Part shown: positions 18,571 through 27,567 of the stretch, piece after piece
Numbering within the stretch: position 1 is the first letter of the stretch
Layout: every line of letters begins with the position of its first letter
Assembly: GCA_018701255.1 (NCBI GenBank)
Contig: JABIWM010000152.1
Span: forward strand, 1 to 43,987
DNA from: Alphaproteobacteria bacterium
Lineage (GTDB): Bacteria > Pseudomonadota > Alphaproteobacteria > Puniceispirillales > UBA1172
Direction of reading: 5' to 3'
Length of the DNA: 43,987 nt
Position numbers and translations under genes: made by a program
Notes under the pieces: generated by a model
Told to the model about the DNA's origin: nothing
Database searches by the model: none
The model's input: only the letters and a program-made list of their open reading frames with translations

Positions 18571-20973
18571 ATGAAATCACATTATCGGGTCGTGGTCATT
18601 GGTGGCGGCGTTGTGGGATCATCGGTTTTATATCATCTGGCTAAATTTGGCTGGAGCGATGTTTGTATGCTGGAACGGTCGGTTCTGACCGCTGGTTCAT
18701 CATGGCATGCCGCTGGCGGCATTCATGCGCTAAATGCTGATCCGAATATTGCTTCTTTGCAAGCCTATACCATTGATCTGCTTTCCGAAATCGAAGAAGA
18801 AAGCGGCCATAATATCGGCTTGCACATGACTGGTGGATTGACCATGGCTGGCACGCCTGACCGTTGGGAATGGTTACAATCCGCGTATCGGGTGTTCCAG
18901 TCTATCGGCATCAGCGATTGCCGGTTAGTCACCCCAGAAGAAGCAGGCGAGCTGAACCCGATTATGTCAACAGAAGGATTGCTGGGCGGAATGTGGGCTG
19001 ACCGGGAAGGATATATCGATACCACCGGAACAGTTCATGCCTATGCCATAGCCGCCCGCAAACGCGGGGCTGAATATTATGAACATACCAAAGTAGAAAC
19101 GCTGGAACAGACCAAGGATGGCTGGCGCGTCAACACCGATAAAGGCACCATTACCTGTGAACATGTGGTTAATGCTGGCGGATTATGGGCAAAACAGCTT
19201 GGCCGGATGGCTGGCATTGAATTGCCAGTATCACCATTGAAGCATCATTATCTGGTATCTGATTCCATTCCTAAACTGGAAGAAATTGATTTTGAAGTCC
19301 CGATGACCGTTGATCTGGAAGGCTTTACCTATCTGCGGCAGGATCAGAATGGCATTTTATTAGGCATTTATGAAATTGATCATGAACACTGGGCGATGGA
19401 TGGCGCGCCGTGGGATTACGGCATGGAACTGTTTCAAGAACAGACCGACCGCATTGAAAATGAACTTATCATGGGGTTTGAGCGCTATCCCGTGTTGCAG
19501 GATGTTGGCGTAAAAACATGGGTCAATGGCGCGTTCACATTCTCACCCGATGGCAATCCGCTGGTCGGGCCTGTACCGGGGAAACCCGGTTACTGGTGCG
19601 CTTGTGCGGTGATGGCCGGATTCCTGCAAGGTGGCGGCGTTGGTAAATCACTGGCCGAATGGATTATCCATGGCGAACCGGAAGCCGATGTTTACGGCAT
19701 GGATGTGGCACGTTACGGCGCATTTGCCGAAAACAAGCAATATATCAAGCAAACCACTGGCCAGTTTTATTCGCGCCGGTTTGTTATGACCTATCCGAAT
19801 GAACAACTGCCTGCGGGCAGACCGCTGAAAATGACGCCAGCATCTAGCGATATGACCGCGGCCGGATGCCGTTGGGGGGTGAGCTGGGATTTGGAAGTCC
19901 CATTATATTTTGCCCCTGACGGATTTAGCGAAACCCCGTCTCTGAAACGGTCAAATGCATTTGATCTGGTAGGGGATGAGTGTCGTGCTGTGCGCAACTC
20001 TGTCGGTTTGCTGGATATTTCCGGGTTTTCCCGATTTGAGATATCAGGCGCAAATGCAGAAACATGGCTTAATCGCGTCATGGCCGGACGTTTGCCCAAA
20101 CCCGGGCGGGTCAAGCTGTCACCTATGCTGAGCGAAGAAGGTAAGCTGAAAGGTGATCTAACCATATTCAACTGGGGTGATGGTACATACTGGATTATGG
20201 GGTCATATTACTTGCGGGCATGGCATATGCGCTGGTTTAATGATCATATGATGGATGGCGTTACCATTCGTGATCTGGGTGAGGAAATGGCCGGGTTCTC
20301 GCTGGCTGGCCCTAAATCGCGTGAAGTCATTATGCGGCTTACTGATGGCGATATTGAAAACCTGCCTTTCCTTGGCTGCGGGGCGTTTGATATCGGGCTT
20401 ATTCGTGCCAAGGTTGGCCGGTTATCGGTAGCGGGTGAATTGGGGTATGAAATCAATTGCCGGATGGGTGATCATATTGCCTTGCGGCGAAGCCTGCTGG
20501 CGGCAGGGGCGGCATCTGATATTCGTGAATATGGTTTTAATGCCATGCTTTCGCTACGGCTGGAAAAAAGCTTTGGCATCTGGTCAGCGGAATTCACGCA
20601 AGGCTATACCCCTGGCATGACTGGCATGGATCGCTGGATTGACTGGGATAAAGACGATTTCATCGGGCGCAAGGCGGCTATCGCTGAACGTGATGGCACC
20701 CCCCCCGAACAGATACTGGTCACGCTGGACATAGATGCCGGTGATGCCGATGCCAGCGGCTATGAGCCAGTCTGGTCAGATGGCGAACTGGTGGGCTTTG
20801 TCACATCTGGCGGATATGGCCATACGATTAAAAAATCACTGGCTATGGCATTGGTGAATGCTGATCTGGCTAAAGAAGGCACAAAACTATCTGTTCATAT
20901 CGTTGGCGTGGAAAGACAGGCTACGGTGATTGCGCCTTCGCCTTATGACCCTAATGGAAACGCGATGCGATGA
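18571..20973 (+). CDS. DMGDH/sarcosine dehydrogenase-like protein: N-terminal FAD (DAO) domain fused to C-terminal GcvT/aminomethyltransferase domain
   Basis: YRVVVIGGGVVGSSVLYHLAKFGWSDVCMLERSVLTAGSSWHAAGG, HVVNAGGLWAKQLG, then CRAVRNSVGLLDISGFSRFEISG...GYEINCRMGD...LRLEKSFGIWSAEFTQGYTPGMTGMDRWIDWDKDDFIGRKA. Confidence 0.9.
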   Translation: MKSHYRVVVIGGGVVGSSVLYHLAKFGWSDVCMLERSVLTAGSSWHAAGGIHALNADPNIASLQAYTIDLLSEIEEESGHNIGLHMTGGLTMAGTPDRWEWLQSAYRVFQSIGISDCRLVTPEEAGELNPIMSTEGLLGGMWADREGYIDTTGTVHAYAIAARKRGAEYYEHTKVETLEQTKDGWRVNTDKGTITCEHVVNAGGLWAKQLGRMAGIELPVSPLKHHYLVSDSIPKLEEIDFEVPMTVDLEGFTYLRQDQNGILLGIYEIDHEHWAMDGAPWDYGMELFQEQTDRIENELIMGFERYPVLQDVGVKTWVNGAFTFSPDGNPLVGPVPGKPGYWCACAVMAGFLQGGGVGKSLAEWIIHGEPEADVYGMDVARYGAFAENKQYIKQTTGQFYSRRFVMTYPNEQLPAGRPLKMTPASSDMTAAGCRWGVSWDLEVPLYFAPDGFSETPSLKRSNAFDLVGDECRAVRNSVGLLDISGFSRFEISGANAETWLNRVMAGRLPKPGRVKLSPMLSEEGKLKGDLTIFNWGDGTYWIMGSYYLRAWHMRWFNDHMMDGVTIRDLGEEMAGFSLAGPKSREVIMRLTDGDIENLPFLGCGAFDIGLIRAKVGRLSVAGELGYEINCRMGDHIALRRSLLAAGAASDIREYGFNAMLSLRLEKSFGIWSAEFTQGYTPGMTGMDRWIDWDKDDFIGRKAAIAERDGTPPEQILVTLDIDAGDADASGYEPVWSDGELVGFVTSGGYGHTIKKSLAMALVNADLAKEGTKLSVHIVGVERQATVIAPSPYDPNGNAMR

Positions 20974-21025
20974 CAGATCATATTGCGGCTTAGTTTGTTT
21001 TTATCTGTAATGGTTTACCGGAGCA

Positions 21026-21691
21026 ATGCTTTTACCCATGGATAGCATCCCCCCGCAAGACATGACCAGAATCCGCAAAGGCAATATCAAAGTCCTGCGT
21101 GAAGATTGGATAAGGGTAGCTAGCGATTTGCTGATCAGCAAAGGGATTGATCACGTTAAAATACAGAATATTGGCAAAAAGCTGAATGTGTCACGATCAA
21201 GTTTTTATGGATATTTTAATGATCAGAATGACCTGCATAATGCCCTTCTGGATGAATGGCATAATCGCAATACCGTTAATCTGATAGCGGAAACAACCAC
21301 GGTATGCGCAACCATCACCGAAGCCGTGTTAAGGGTATTTCGCTGTGCCGTTAATTCGGCAAGATTTGATATTCCGATGGATTTTGCGATACGTGACTGG
21401 GCGCGAAAATCACCAGTTATCGCCCGCCGCGTCATTGCATCCGACACTAACCGGATCAACGCGCTAACCGCCATGTTTGAACGATATGGCTATTCATTGA
21501 TGGAAGCAGAAACCCGCGCCCGTGTTATTTATTTTATGCAAACCGGATATAATGATGCCGTCATAAAAGAAGACATGATCAAACGACTAACGCTGACGCC
21601 ATATTATGTTCAGATATTTACCGGACAGACAGCAAGCCAGAGCGAGTTGGATGCGTTTACCGATTATGTGGCAAGCGTTAATAATTCATGA
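21026..21691 (+). CDS. TetR/AcrR family transcriptional regulator
   Basis: DWIRVASDLLISKGIDHVKIQNIGKKLNVSRSSFYGYFNDQNDLHNALLDEW. Confidence 0.88.
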   Translation: MLLPMDSIPPQDMTRIRKGNIKVLREDWIRVASDLLISKGIDHVKIQNIGKKLNVSRSSFYGYFNDQNDLHNALLDEWHNRNTVNLIAETTTVCATITEAVLRVFRCAVNSARFDIPMDFAIRDWARKSPVIARRVIASDTNRINALTAMFERYGYSLMEAETRARVIYFMQTGYNDAVIKEDMIKRLTLTPYYVQIFTGQTASQSELDAFTDYVASVNNS

Positions 21692-21797
21692 GTAAGGCTA
21701 TTGGCGGCTGATCTGATCTGAATAAATGATGTAATTATGATTGTCTTGATCATATTTAATGCTAGCATAATATGGATATGGATATGATATTTGACAA

Positions 21798-23831
21798 ATG
21801 ACACAAAAAACCAATAGCTCTGATCCGCTGCTTACGCCTTTCCGTATTGGCAGGAAAACGATAAAAAACCGTATATTCAGCACGGGGCATGCGTTAAGCC
21901 ATGCTAGCCATGGCCGCGCCACCGATACCACATTGCGCTATCAGATGGAAAAAGCCAAAGGCGGCATCGGGTTGTCTTTTGTTGGCGGTTCAGGAACGAT
22001 TTCTGTTGATACGGCACCGGTTTTTGACCAGCTGATTATTGATGATGCGATTATGCCATTCTTTCAACAGCTTTCAGATTTTTATCATAGCCATAACGCC
22101 ATTTTGATGACCCAGATCACCCATCTTGGCCGCCGGACAAATAGCAAAGCGGGCGAATGGCTGCCTATGATATCGGCATCAGCCAATCGGGAAGTGCTGC
22201 ATCGTGGCTTTCCACGCGAAATGGACGAAGACGATGTTTTCCGTATTGTTCGTGATTTTGCCAACGCCGCTAAGCGGTGCAGGGATAGCGGTCTGGATGG
22301 ACTGGAAGTCATAGCATCTGGCCATCTGATGGACCAATTCTGGTCGCCTGTTACCAATCAACGCTTTGATAAATATGGCGGATCATTGGAAAACCGGATG
22401 CGGTTTAGCCGCATGGTATTTGCCGCGATGCGTGAAGCGGCGGGGGATGATTTCCTGCTTGGTGTGCGCATGACCATGACCGAACAGGATCATGACAAAA
22501 ACGGATTATCCGAGGCAGATAATATTGATATTGCGTCCTGCCTAAAAAATGATGAGGTGATTGATTTTCTCAATCTGGTGTCTGGCCGCATTGATAGCTT
22601 GCCGCGATTGACCAGTTATATGCCCGGCATGGCGGCACCGCTTTCGCCATTTCTGGAACAAGCCGGACGGTTCAAACAAGCCATCAATTTGCCCATATTC
22701 CATGCCACCCGCATCAATGATCTGTCTACCGCTCGCTATGCCGTGACGGAAAACGTGATTGATATGGTGGGGATGACGCGCGGACATATTGCTGATCCTT
22801 ATATTGTGGCAAAACTGGAACGCGGTGACGAAGACCGGATCAGAACATGTGTGGGGTCAACCTATTGTTCCAATTATGGCTATTGCATCCAGAATCCGGC
22901 CACCGCCCGCGAAGCCACCCTGCCCCATGTGATTAGCAAAACCGAAGACGCGGCCAAAACCGTTGTCGTCATTGGTGGCGGCCCTGCCGGATGCGAAGCC
23001 GCGCGAGTTGCCGCCGAACGTGGCCATCATGTCATTCTGTTTGAGGCATCTGACCGTCTGGGCGGCCAGATAAATCTGGCTGGCAAGGTAGGTTGGCGCA
23101 AGGATTTAAACAGCATTACCGACTGGCTAGCCGCCGAATGTCACCGGCTTGGCGTTGATATCAGATGCAATCAGTTTGCTAATGAAGCCATGATTCTAGC
23201 CGAAAATCCGGATGTGGTGATCATGGCAACCGGCGGCATCCCGCATACCGAATGGGTAGAAGGCAACGCCAATATTCTGACCACATGGGATGTATTATCT
23301 GGCATGGCATCCCCCGAAGGGAATGTGTTTATTCATGACCAGACCGGATTGAATGTTGCTATGGCGGCAACGGATTATCTGTCTGAAAAAGGCGTGCAGG
23401 TGACGCTAAACACTCAGGATGCATATATCGGCCATGAAGCCATGCGGCTAGAAATGTCGCCATTCATGAAACGGTTTTATGAACGCGGGGTTATCATGCA
23501 GCCGGATCATGAGCTTATTCGTGCTGATGCCCAGAACAATCAGGTCAGAGTGACAATCCGCAACATGCATACCGCCGCGCTATCCGAACATGACTATGAT
23601 CATATCATTGTTGAGGCAGGAACATTGCCGAATGATGAGCTGTTTTATGCCATGCGTGAAGGCGCATGCAATAAGGGCGTGATTGATCTGGATCGCATGG
23701 CATCCGGACAACCGCAACCGGTGTATGATGCGGACGAAGGCTATCATCTGTATCGGATTGGCGATGTTGTGGGTAGCCGTGATATTCATTGTGCCATGCT
23801 GGATGCGCTTCGCATCTGTGCCAGATTGTAG
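21798..23831 (+). CDS. OYE/TMADH-type NADH:flavin oxidoreductase with C-terminal FAD/NAD(P) domain (DgcA / N-methylproline demethylase-like)
   Basis: FRIGRKTIKNRIFSTGHALSHASHGRATD, DGLEVIASGHLMDQFWSPVTNQRFDKYGGSLENRMRF, RIRTCVGSTYCSNYGYCIQNPATAREATLPH, VVVIGGGPAGCEAARVAAERGHHVILFEASDRLGGQINLAG. Confidence 0.85.
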   Translation: MTQKTNSSDPLLTPFRIGRKTIKNRIFSTGHALSHASHGRATDTTLRYQMEKAKGGIGLSFVGGSGTISVDTAPVFDQLIIDDAIMPFFQQLSDFYHSHNAILMTQITHLGRRTNSKAGEWLPMISASANREVLHRGFPREMDEDDVFRIVRDFANAAKRCRDSGLDGLEVIASGHLMDQFWSPVTNQRFDKYGGSLENRMRFSRMVFAAMREAAGDDFLLGVRMTMTEQDHDKNGLSEADNIDIASCLKNDEVIDFLNLVSGRIDSLPRLTSYMPGMAAPLSPFLEQAGRFKQAINLPIFHATRINDLSTARYAVTENVIDMVGMTRGHIADPYIVAKLERGDEDRIRTCVGSTYCSNYGYCIQNPATAREATLPHVISKTEDAAKTVVVIGGGPAGCEAARVAAERGHHVILFEASDRLGGQINLAGKVGWRKDLNSITDWLAAECHRLGVDIRCNQFANEAMILAENPDVVIMATGGIPHTEWVEGNANILTTWDVLSGMASPEGNVFIHDQTGLNVAMAATDYLSEKGVQVTLNTQDAYIGHEAMRLEMSPFMKRFYERGVIMQPDHELIRADAQNNQVRVTIRNMHTAALSEHDYDHIIVEAGTLPNDELFYAMREGACNKGVIDLDRMASGQPQPVYDADEGYHLYRIGDVVGSRDIHCAMLDALRICARL

Positions 23832-23835
23832 TTAT

Positions 23836-24735
23836 ATGGGTTTCATACGCCGTATTCCCCCACTCTATCGCGCGATCATTATCATTCTGTTTGGCATATT
23901 TGCGTTTGATTTAATGGGAGTATTTGTCCGTATTCTGGGCAAGGAATTTCCCATTTTTCAAGTCAGTGCTATGCGAAATATTTTTGGGGTTATTCCGCCA
24001 TTAATGCTGGTTCTGGCCGCCCGGTCAATGACTGGCCTGCGCAAAATATGCACCCCTTATCTTATCGGGTTATGTGCATTTCGCGGCATAACGGTCATTT
24101 TTGCCCAGATTAGCTATTATACAGCGTTAAGCCATATTGCCTTTGCTACCGCAACAACACTGGCATTTGCCGGGCCAATGTTTATTACCGCCTTATCGGT
24201 TCCGGTTCTTGGGCATAGGGTTGGGTTCTGGCGCTGGAGCGCGGTTATACTGGGTTTTGTCGGGGTTATTGTTATCATGCGGCCGGGGGCAGATGTTTTT
24301 GATATGTATGCTATCCTGCCTGTTCTTGCGGCTATCGGCTATGCGATTTCTTCGATCACGATCCGGCTTTTCCCCAAAGATATAGGGTCAAGCGAAATAC
24401 AGCTTATGACACAATTCTTCTCGCTTGGTTTTTCTGTCATTGTTCTGTTTGCTTTTTCCAGCCCTGTTCCTATCACCACCGTTGATGACTGGCTCAAATT
24501 CATCATTGTCGGGCTATGTGGCGGCATTGGCGTATTATGTCTGGTCACGTCATACAGGCTGGCCGAACCCGGACAGGTTGCCCCGTTTGAATATTTGGGT
24601 ATCCCTATCTCATTCATTCTGGGTTATGTGTTTTTCACCGAAGCCCCGTTTAATCAGCTGATCCCCGGTGTATTTCTGATCATTGCTGCCGGATTAATTA
24701 TCGTCTGGCGGGAAAGACGGCTTAAATTGGTTTGA
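23836..24735 (+). CDS. EamA/DMT family transporter
   Basis: MGFIRRIPPLYRAIIIILFGIFAFDLMGVFVRIL..., MRNIFGVIPPLML, YAISSITIRLF. ORF opens at 23683 inside the upstream gene; ATG at 23836 preferred. Confidence 0.86.
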   Translation: MGFIRRIPPLYRAIIIILFGIFAFDLMGVFVRILGKEFPIFQVSAMRNIFGVIPPLMLVLAARSMTGLRKICTPYLIGLCAFRGITVIFAQISYYTALSHIAFATATTLAFAGPMFITALSVPVLGHRVGFWRWSAVILGFVGVIVIMRPGADVFDMYAILPVLAAIGYAISSITIRLFPKDIGSSEIQLMTQFFSLGFSVIVLFAFSSPVPITTVDDWLKFIIVGLCGGIGVLCLVTSYRLAEPGQVAPFEYLGIPISFILGYVFFTEAPFNQLIPGVFLIIAAGLIIVWRERRLKLV

Positions 24736-24740
24736 TGTTA

Positions 24741-25571
24741 TCAGGATGTTGCCGCACGAAGCCATCCCAGACCATCCTCAACAGTATTCCGTGGTTTATA
24801 TTCTGCCCCGATAAAACCATCATATCCATGCGCATCCAGCCAAGAATAAATGCGCTGATAATCCACATCACCATGATCAGGTTCCGCTCTATCCGGGATG
24901 GCGGCAATCTGAACATGTCTTACCCATGGCAGACAAAAATCAAGTTCAGCCAGAATATCGCTGTCCTTGCCCTTCATGCCGTCCATGTGGTTAATCATTC
25001 GCCCCACATGATAGCAATCAAACATCAGGCCGGTATTAGATGCCGATAATGATCTCAGTATATCCACCGCCTGTCGGGGTGTGTTCAAAATATATCCGGG
25101 AACATCCAGCGGATTAATGGCTTCTATCCATATTTCAATTCCATGTGGTTCTGCCCATTGCGCGGAAAAGGCCAGCATGTCGATAAAATGATCATGATAT
25201 TCCTGATTTGGCCACGCTTTATCTGATAATGTGTAATCGGATAACGCTTTACCAGCCATGACATGCACCGCTTTTGCACCAATCTGGCTGGCATAGGTGA
25301 TGGCATCCCGAATACCTTGTCTGGCCTCGTCCTGTCTGGCCGGAATTGCACAAAGCCCGAACTCATCCTTATTAATATCACCGCGCGGCGTGTTTAATGC
25401 CAGCATCGGCAATCCTGTCTGATGCAGCGCCGCTATCACGGCATCTGTTGCATGATCATATGGCCAGTGACATTCCACGGCATCAAATCCAGCCGCATGT
25501 GCCGCAAAAATAGCATCAGGCAATGGTAATTCCGACCACAGGAACCCCAGATTGGCAGAAAATCGCGGCAT
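24741..25571 (-). CDS. Hydroxypyruvate isomerase-like TIM-barrel (Hyi/OtnI family)
   Basis: MPRFSANLGFLWSELPLPDAIFAAHAAGFDAVECHWPYD, GIEIWIEAINPLDVPGYIL, MFDCYHVGRMINHMDG, HVQIAAIPDRAEPDHGDVDYQRIYSWLDAHGYDGFIGAEYKPR. Confidence 0.9.
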   Translation of the reverse strand: MPRFSANLGFLWSELPLPDAIFAAHAAGFDAVECHWPYDHATDAVIAALHQTGLPMLALNTPRGDINKDEFGLCAIPARQDEARQGIRDAITYASQIGAKAVHVMAGKALSDYTLSDKAWPNQEYHDHFIDMLAFSAQWAEPHGIEIWIEAINPLDVPGYILNTPRQAVDILRSLSASNTGLMFDCYHVGRMINHMDGMKGKDSDILAELDFCLPWVRHVQIAAIPDRAEPDHGDVDYQRIYSWLDAHGYDGFIGAEYKPRNTVEDGLGWLRAATS

Positions 25572-25674
25572 TTATATCCCTTTATGAATATGGCACCCTG
25601 ATATGGAAAAATCATATTGCCTTTTGCATGGAACAGGTAAAGTATAGCCCATTAGCATATTTAGGATAAGTATC

Positions 25675-26538
25675 ATGTCACGCATTGTTTATGTAAATGG
25701 AAATTATGTACCAGAAAACGAAGCTACGGTTTCTGTTTTTGATCGCGGCTTTGTCATGGCTGATGCCATTTACGAAGTCACCGCCGTGATGGACGGCAAG
25801 ATGATTGAATTCGATGGTCATATGGCACGGATGCAGCGTTCGCTTGATGAACTGGATATCGCCTATAAGGTCAATTATGATGACATGCTGGCTATCCACC
25901 GTGAGATGATTACCCGCAACAATCTGGTATCTGGCGGCATTTACATTCAGATCACACGCGGTAATCCGGGTGATCGGGATTTCCTGTTCGAAGATGGTGA
26001 TGCCATTACCCCGACGATAGTTCTGTTCACACAGGAAAAGCCAGACCCACGCAATAATACAAACATGGAATCCGGCTGGCATGTCATGACCATGGATGAT
26101 TTGCGCTGGCATCGCCGTGATATCAAAACCGTTCAGCTGTTATGGCCATCGCTTGCCAAAACAGCGGCTATCCGTTCGGGTTTTGATGATACATGGATGG
26201 TTGAAAACGGCACTATCACCGAAGGTACATCAAACAATGCCTATATTATCAAAGACGGCGTGATTATTACCCGCCAGCTTTCCCATGATATCCTGCATGG
26301 CATTACCCGTGCATCCTTACTCCGCTATGCAAAAGACCGCCAGATGACTATCGAAGAACGGCCTTTTACCGTGGATGAAGTCAAAGCCGCAGACGAAGCT
26401 TTTGTTACCTCAGCCTCAACATATGTCACCCCTATCATATCTATTGACGGGGTAAATATTGGCAATGGTGCTCCGGGCAAACATGCGCTTGAACTTCGTC
26501 AGGTTTATATTGAGGAAAGCTTGAAAGCGGCTATATGA
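25675..26538 (+). CDS. dat: D-amino-acid transaminase-like class IV aminotransferase
   Basis: VYVNGNYVPENEATVSVFDRGFVMADAIYEVTAVMDGK, DIKTVQLLWPSLAKTAAIRSGFDDTWMVENGTITEGTSNNAYIIKDG. Confidence 0.9.
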   Translation: MSRIVYVNGNYVPENEATVSVFDRGFVMADAIYEVTAVMDGKMIEFDGHMARMQRSLDELDIAYKVNYDDMLAIHREMITRNNLVSGGIYIQITRGNPGDRDFLFEDGDAITPTIVLFTQEKPDPRNNTNMESGWHVMTMDDLRWHRRDIKTVQLLWPSLAKTAAIRSGFDDTWMVENGTITEGTSNNAYIIKDGVIITRQLSHDILHGITRASLLRYAKDRQMTIEERPFTVDEVKAADEAFVTSASTYVTPIISIDGVNIGNGAPGKHALELRQVYIEESLKAAI

Positions 26539-27485
26539 TCAGCATCTTTAAGCGTTTCTGGCCATGGATCGTTCTTGCCGTTACTGGGACGGCATGGGGG
26601 CTAACATTCTCGGTTACGAAAATGGCGACCGATACCGGCGCGGCGGTTATAGGCATAGCGTTCTGGCAAACTCTGCTCAGTGGCATCATGCTGATGATTT
26701 ATGCCTATATCCGGAATGGCCATATCGGGATAAAATGGCGGCATTTGCCGCTGATTGCCGTTGTATCATTAACCGGTGTTCTGGTGCCGGGGCTTATTTT
26801 TTATGAAGCAACACGCCATGTTCAGCCGGGCATTCTTGCCATTGCTGACACATTGGTGCCGATGATGACCTTTGCGCTGGCCTTATTCATAGGACTTGAA
26901 AAAAGCTCTATCAAGCGGCTAGCCGGATTGATTGCCGGCATTACCGGTATATTGCTACTGGTTCTTCCCGATAGTAGCCTGCCTGATCAGGCGGCCACAT
27001 TCTGGGTGCTAATCTCATGCCTTGGCGCTACTTGTTATGCGGTTGAAAATCTGATTATAGATGCTTATCAACCTGCGGATTTAGGGCCGATACGGCTATC
27101 CGTGGGAATGAATATTTTTGCCGCCTGCATCCTGTTTCCGGTGGCGCTGATGACTGATCATTTCTTTATCCCGCAATTTCCGTTCGGCGTGCTGGAATGG
27201 TCGCTTTTGTCTATTGCGTTGATATCGGCGATTGGATATTCGTCTTTTGTTTTTCTTATTGTGACGACTGGCCCTGTTTTCGCCTCGCAAGTTGGCTTTA
27301 TGGTCACTATTACCGGCGTGTTATGGGGGGTTATTATTTTTCAGGATGAATATTCTGGCACCGTCTGGCTTGCACTGATTATCATGATGGCAGGTCTGGC
27401 TTTGGTGACTCCGCGTAAAGACAAAACCCCTGCCCCGCCATTACCGCCATCAGGGGTGAAACCTTTTCCATCACCAAAGGAATGA
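26535..27485 (+). CDS. EamA/DMT family transporter
   Basis: GTAWGLTFSVTKMATDTGAAVIGIAFWQTLLSG, TRHVQPGILAIADTLVPMMTFALAL; overlaps dat by ATGA. Confidence 0.87.
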   Translation: MISIFKRFWPWIVLAVTGTAWGLTFSVTKMATDTGAAVIGIAFWQTLLSGIMLMIYAYIRNGHIGIKWRHLPLIAVVSLTGVLVPGLIFYEATRHVQPGILAIADTLVPMMTFALALFIGLEKSSIKRLAGLIAGITGILLLVLPDSSLPDQAATFWVLISCLGATCYAVENLIIDAYQPADLGPIRLSVGMNIFAACILFPVALMTDHFFIPQFPFGVLEWSLLSIALISAIGYSSFVFLIVTTGPVFASQVGFMVTITGVLWGVIIFQDEYSGTVWLALIIMMAGLALVTPRKDKTPAPPLPPSGVKPFPSPKE

Positions 27486-27567
27486 TATTCTTATCACTTA
27501 GTCATTGACCCGCTTGCATGCATTGGGCATCCTGTTTCTACATGCAACTAAATTGTTGAGGATTATG

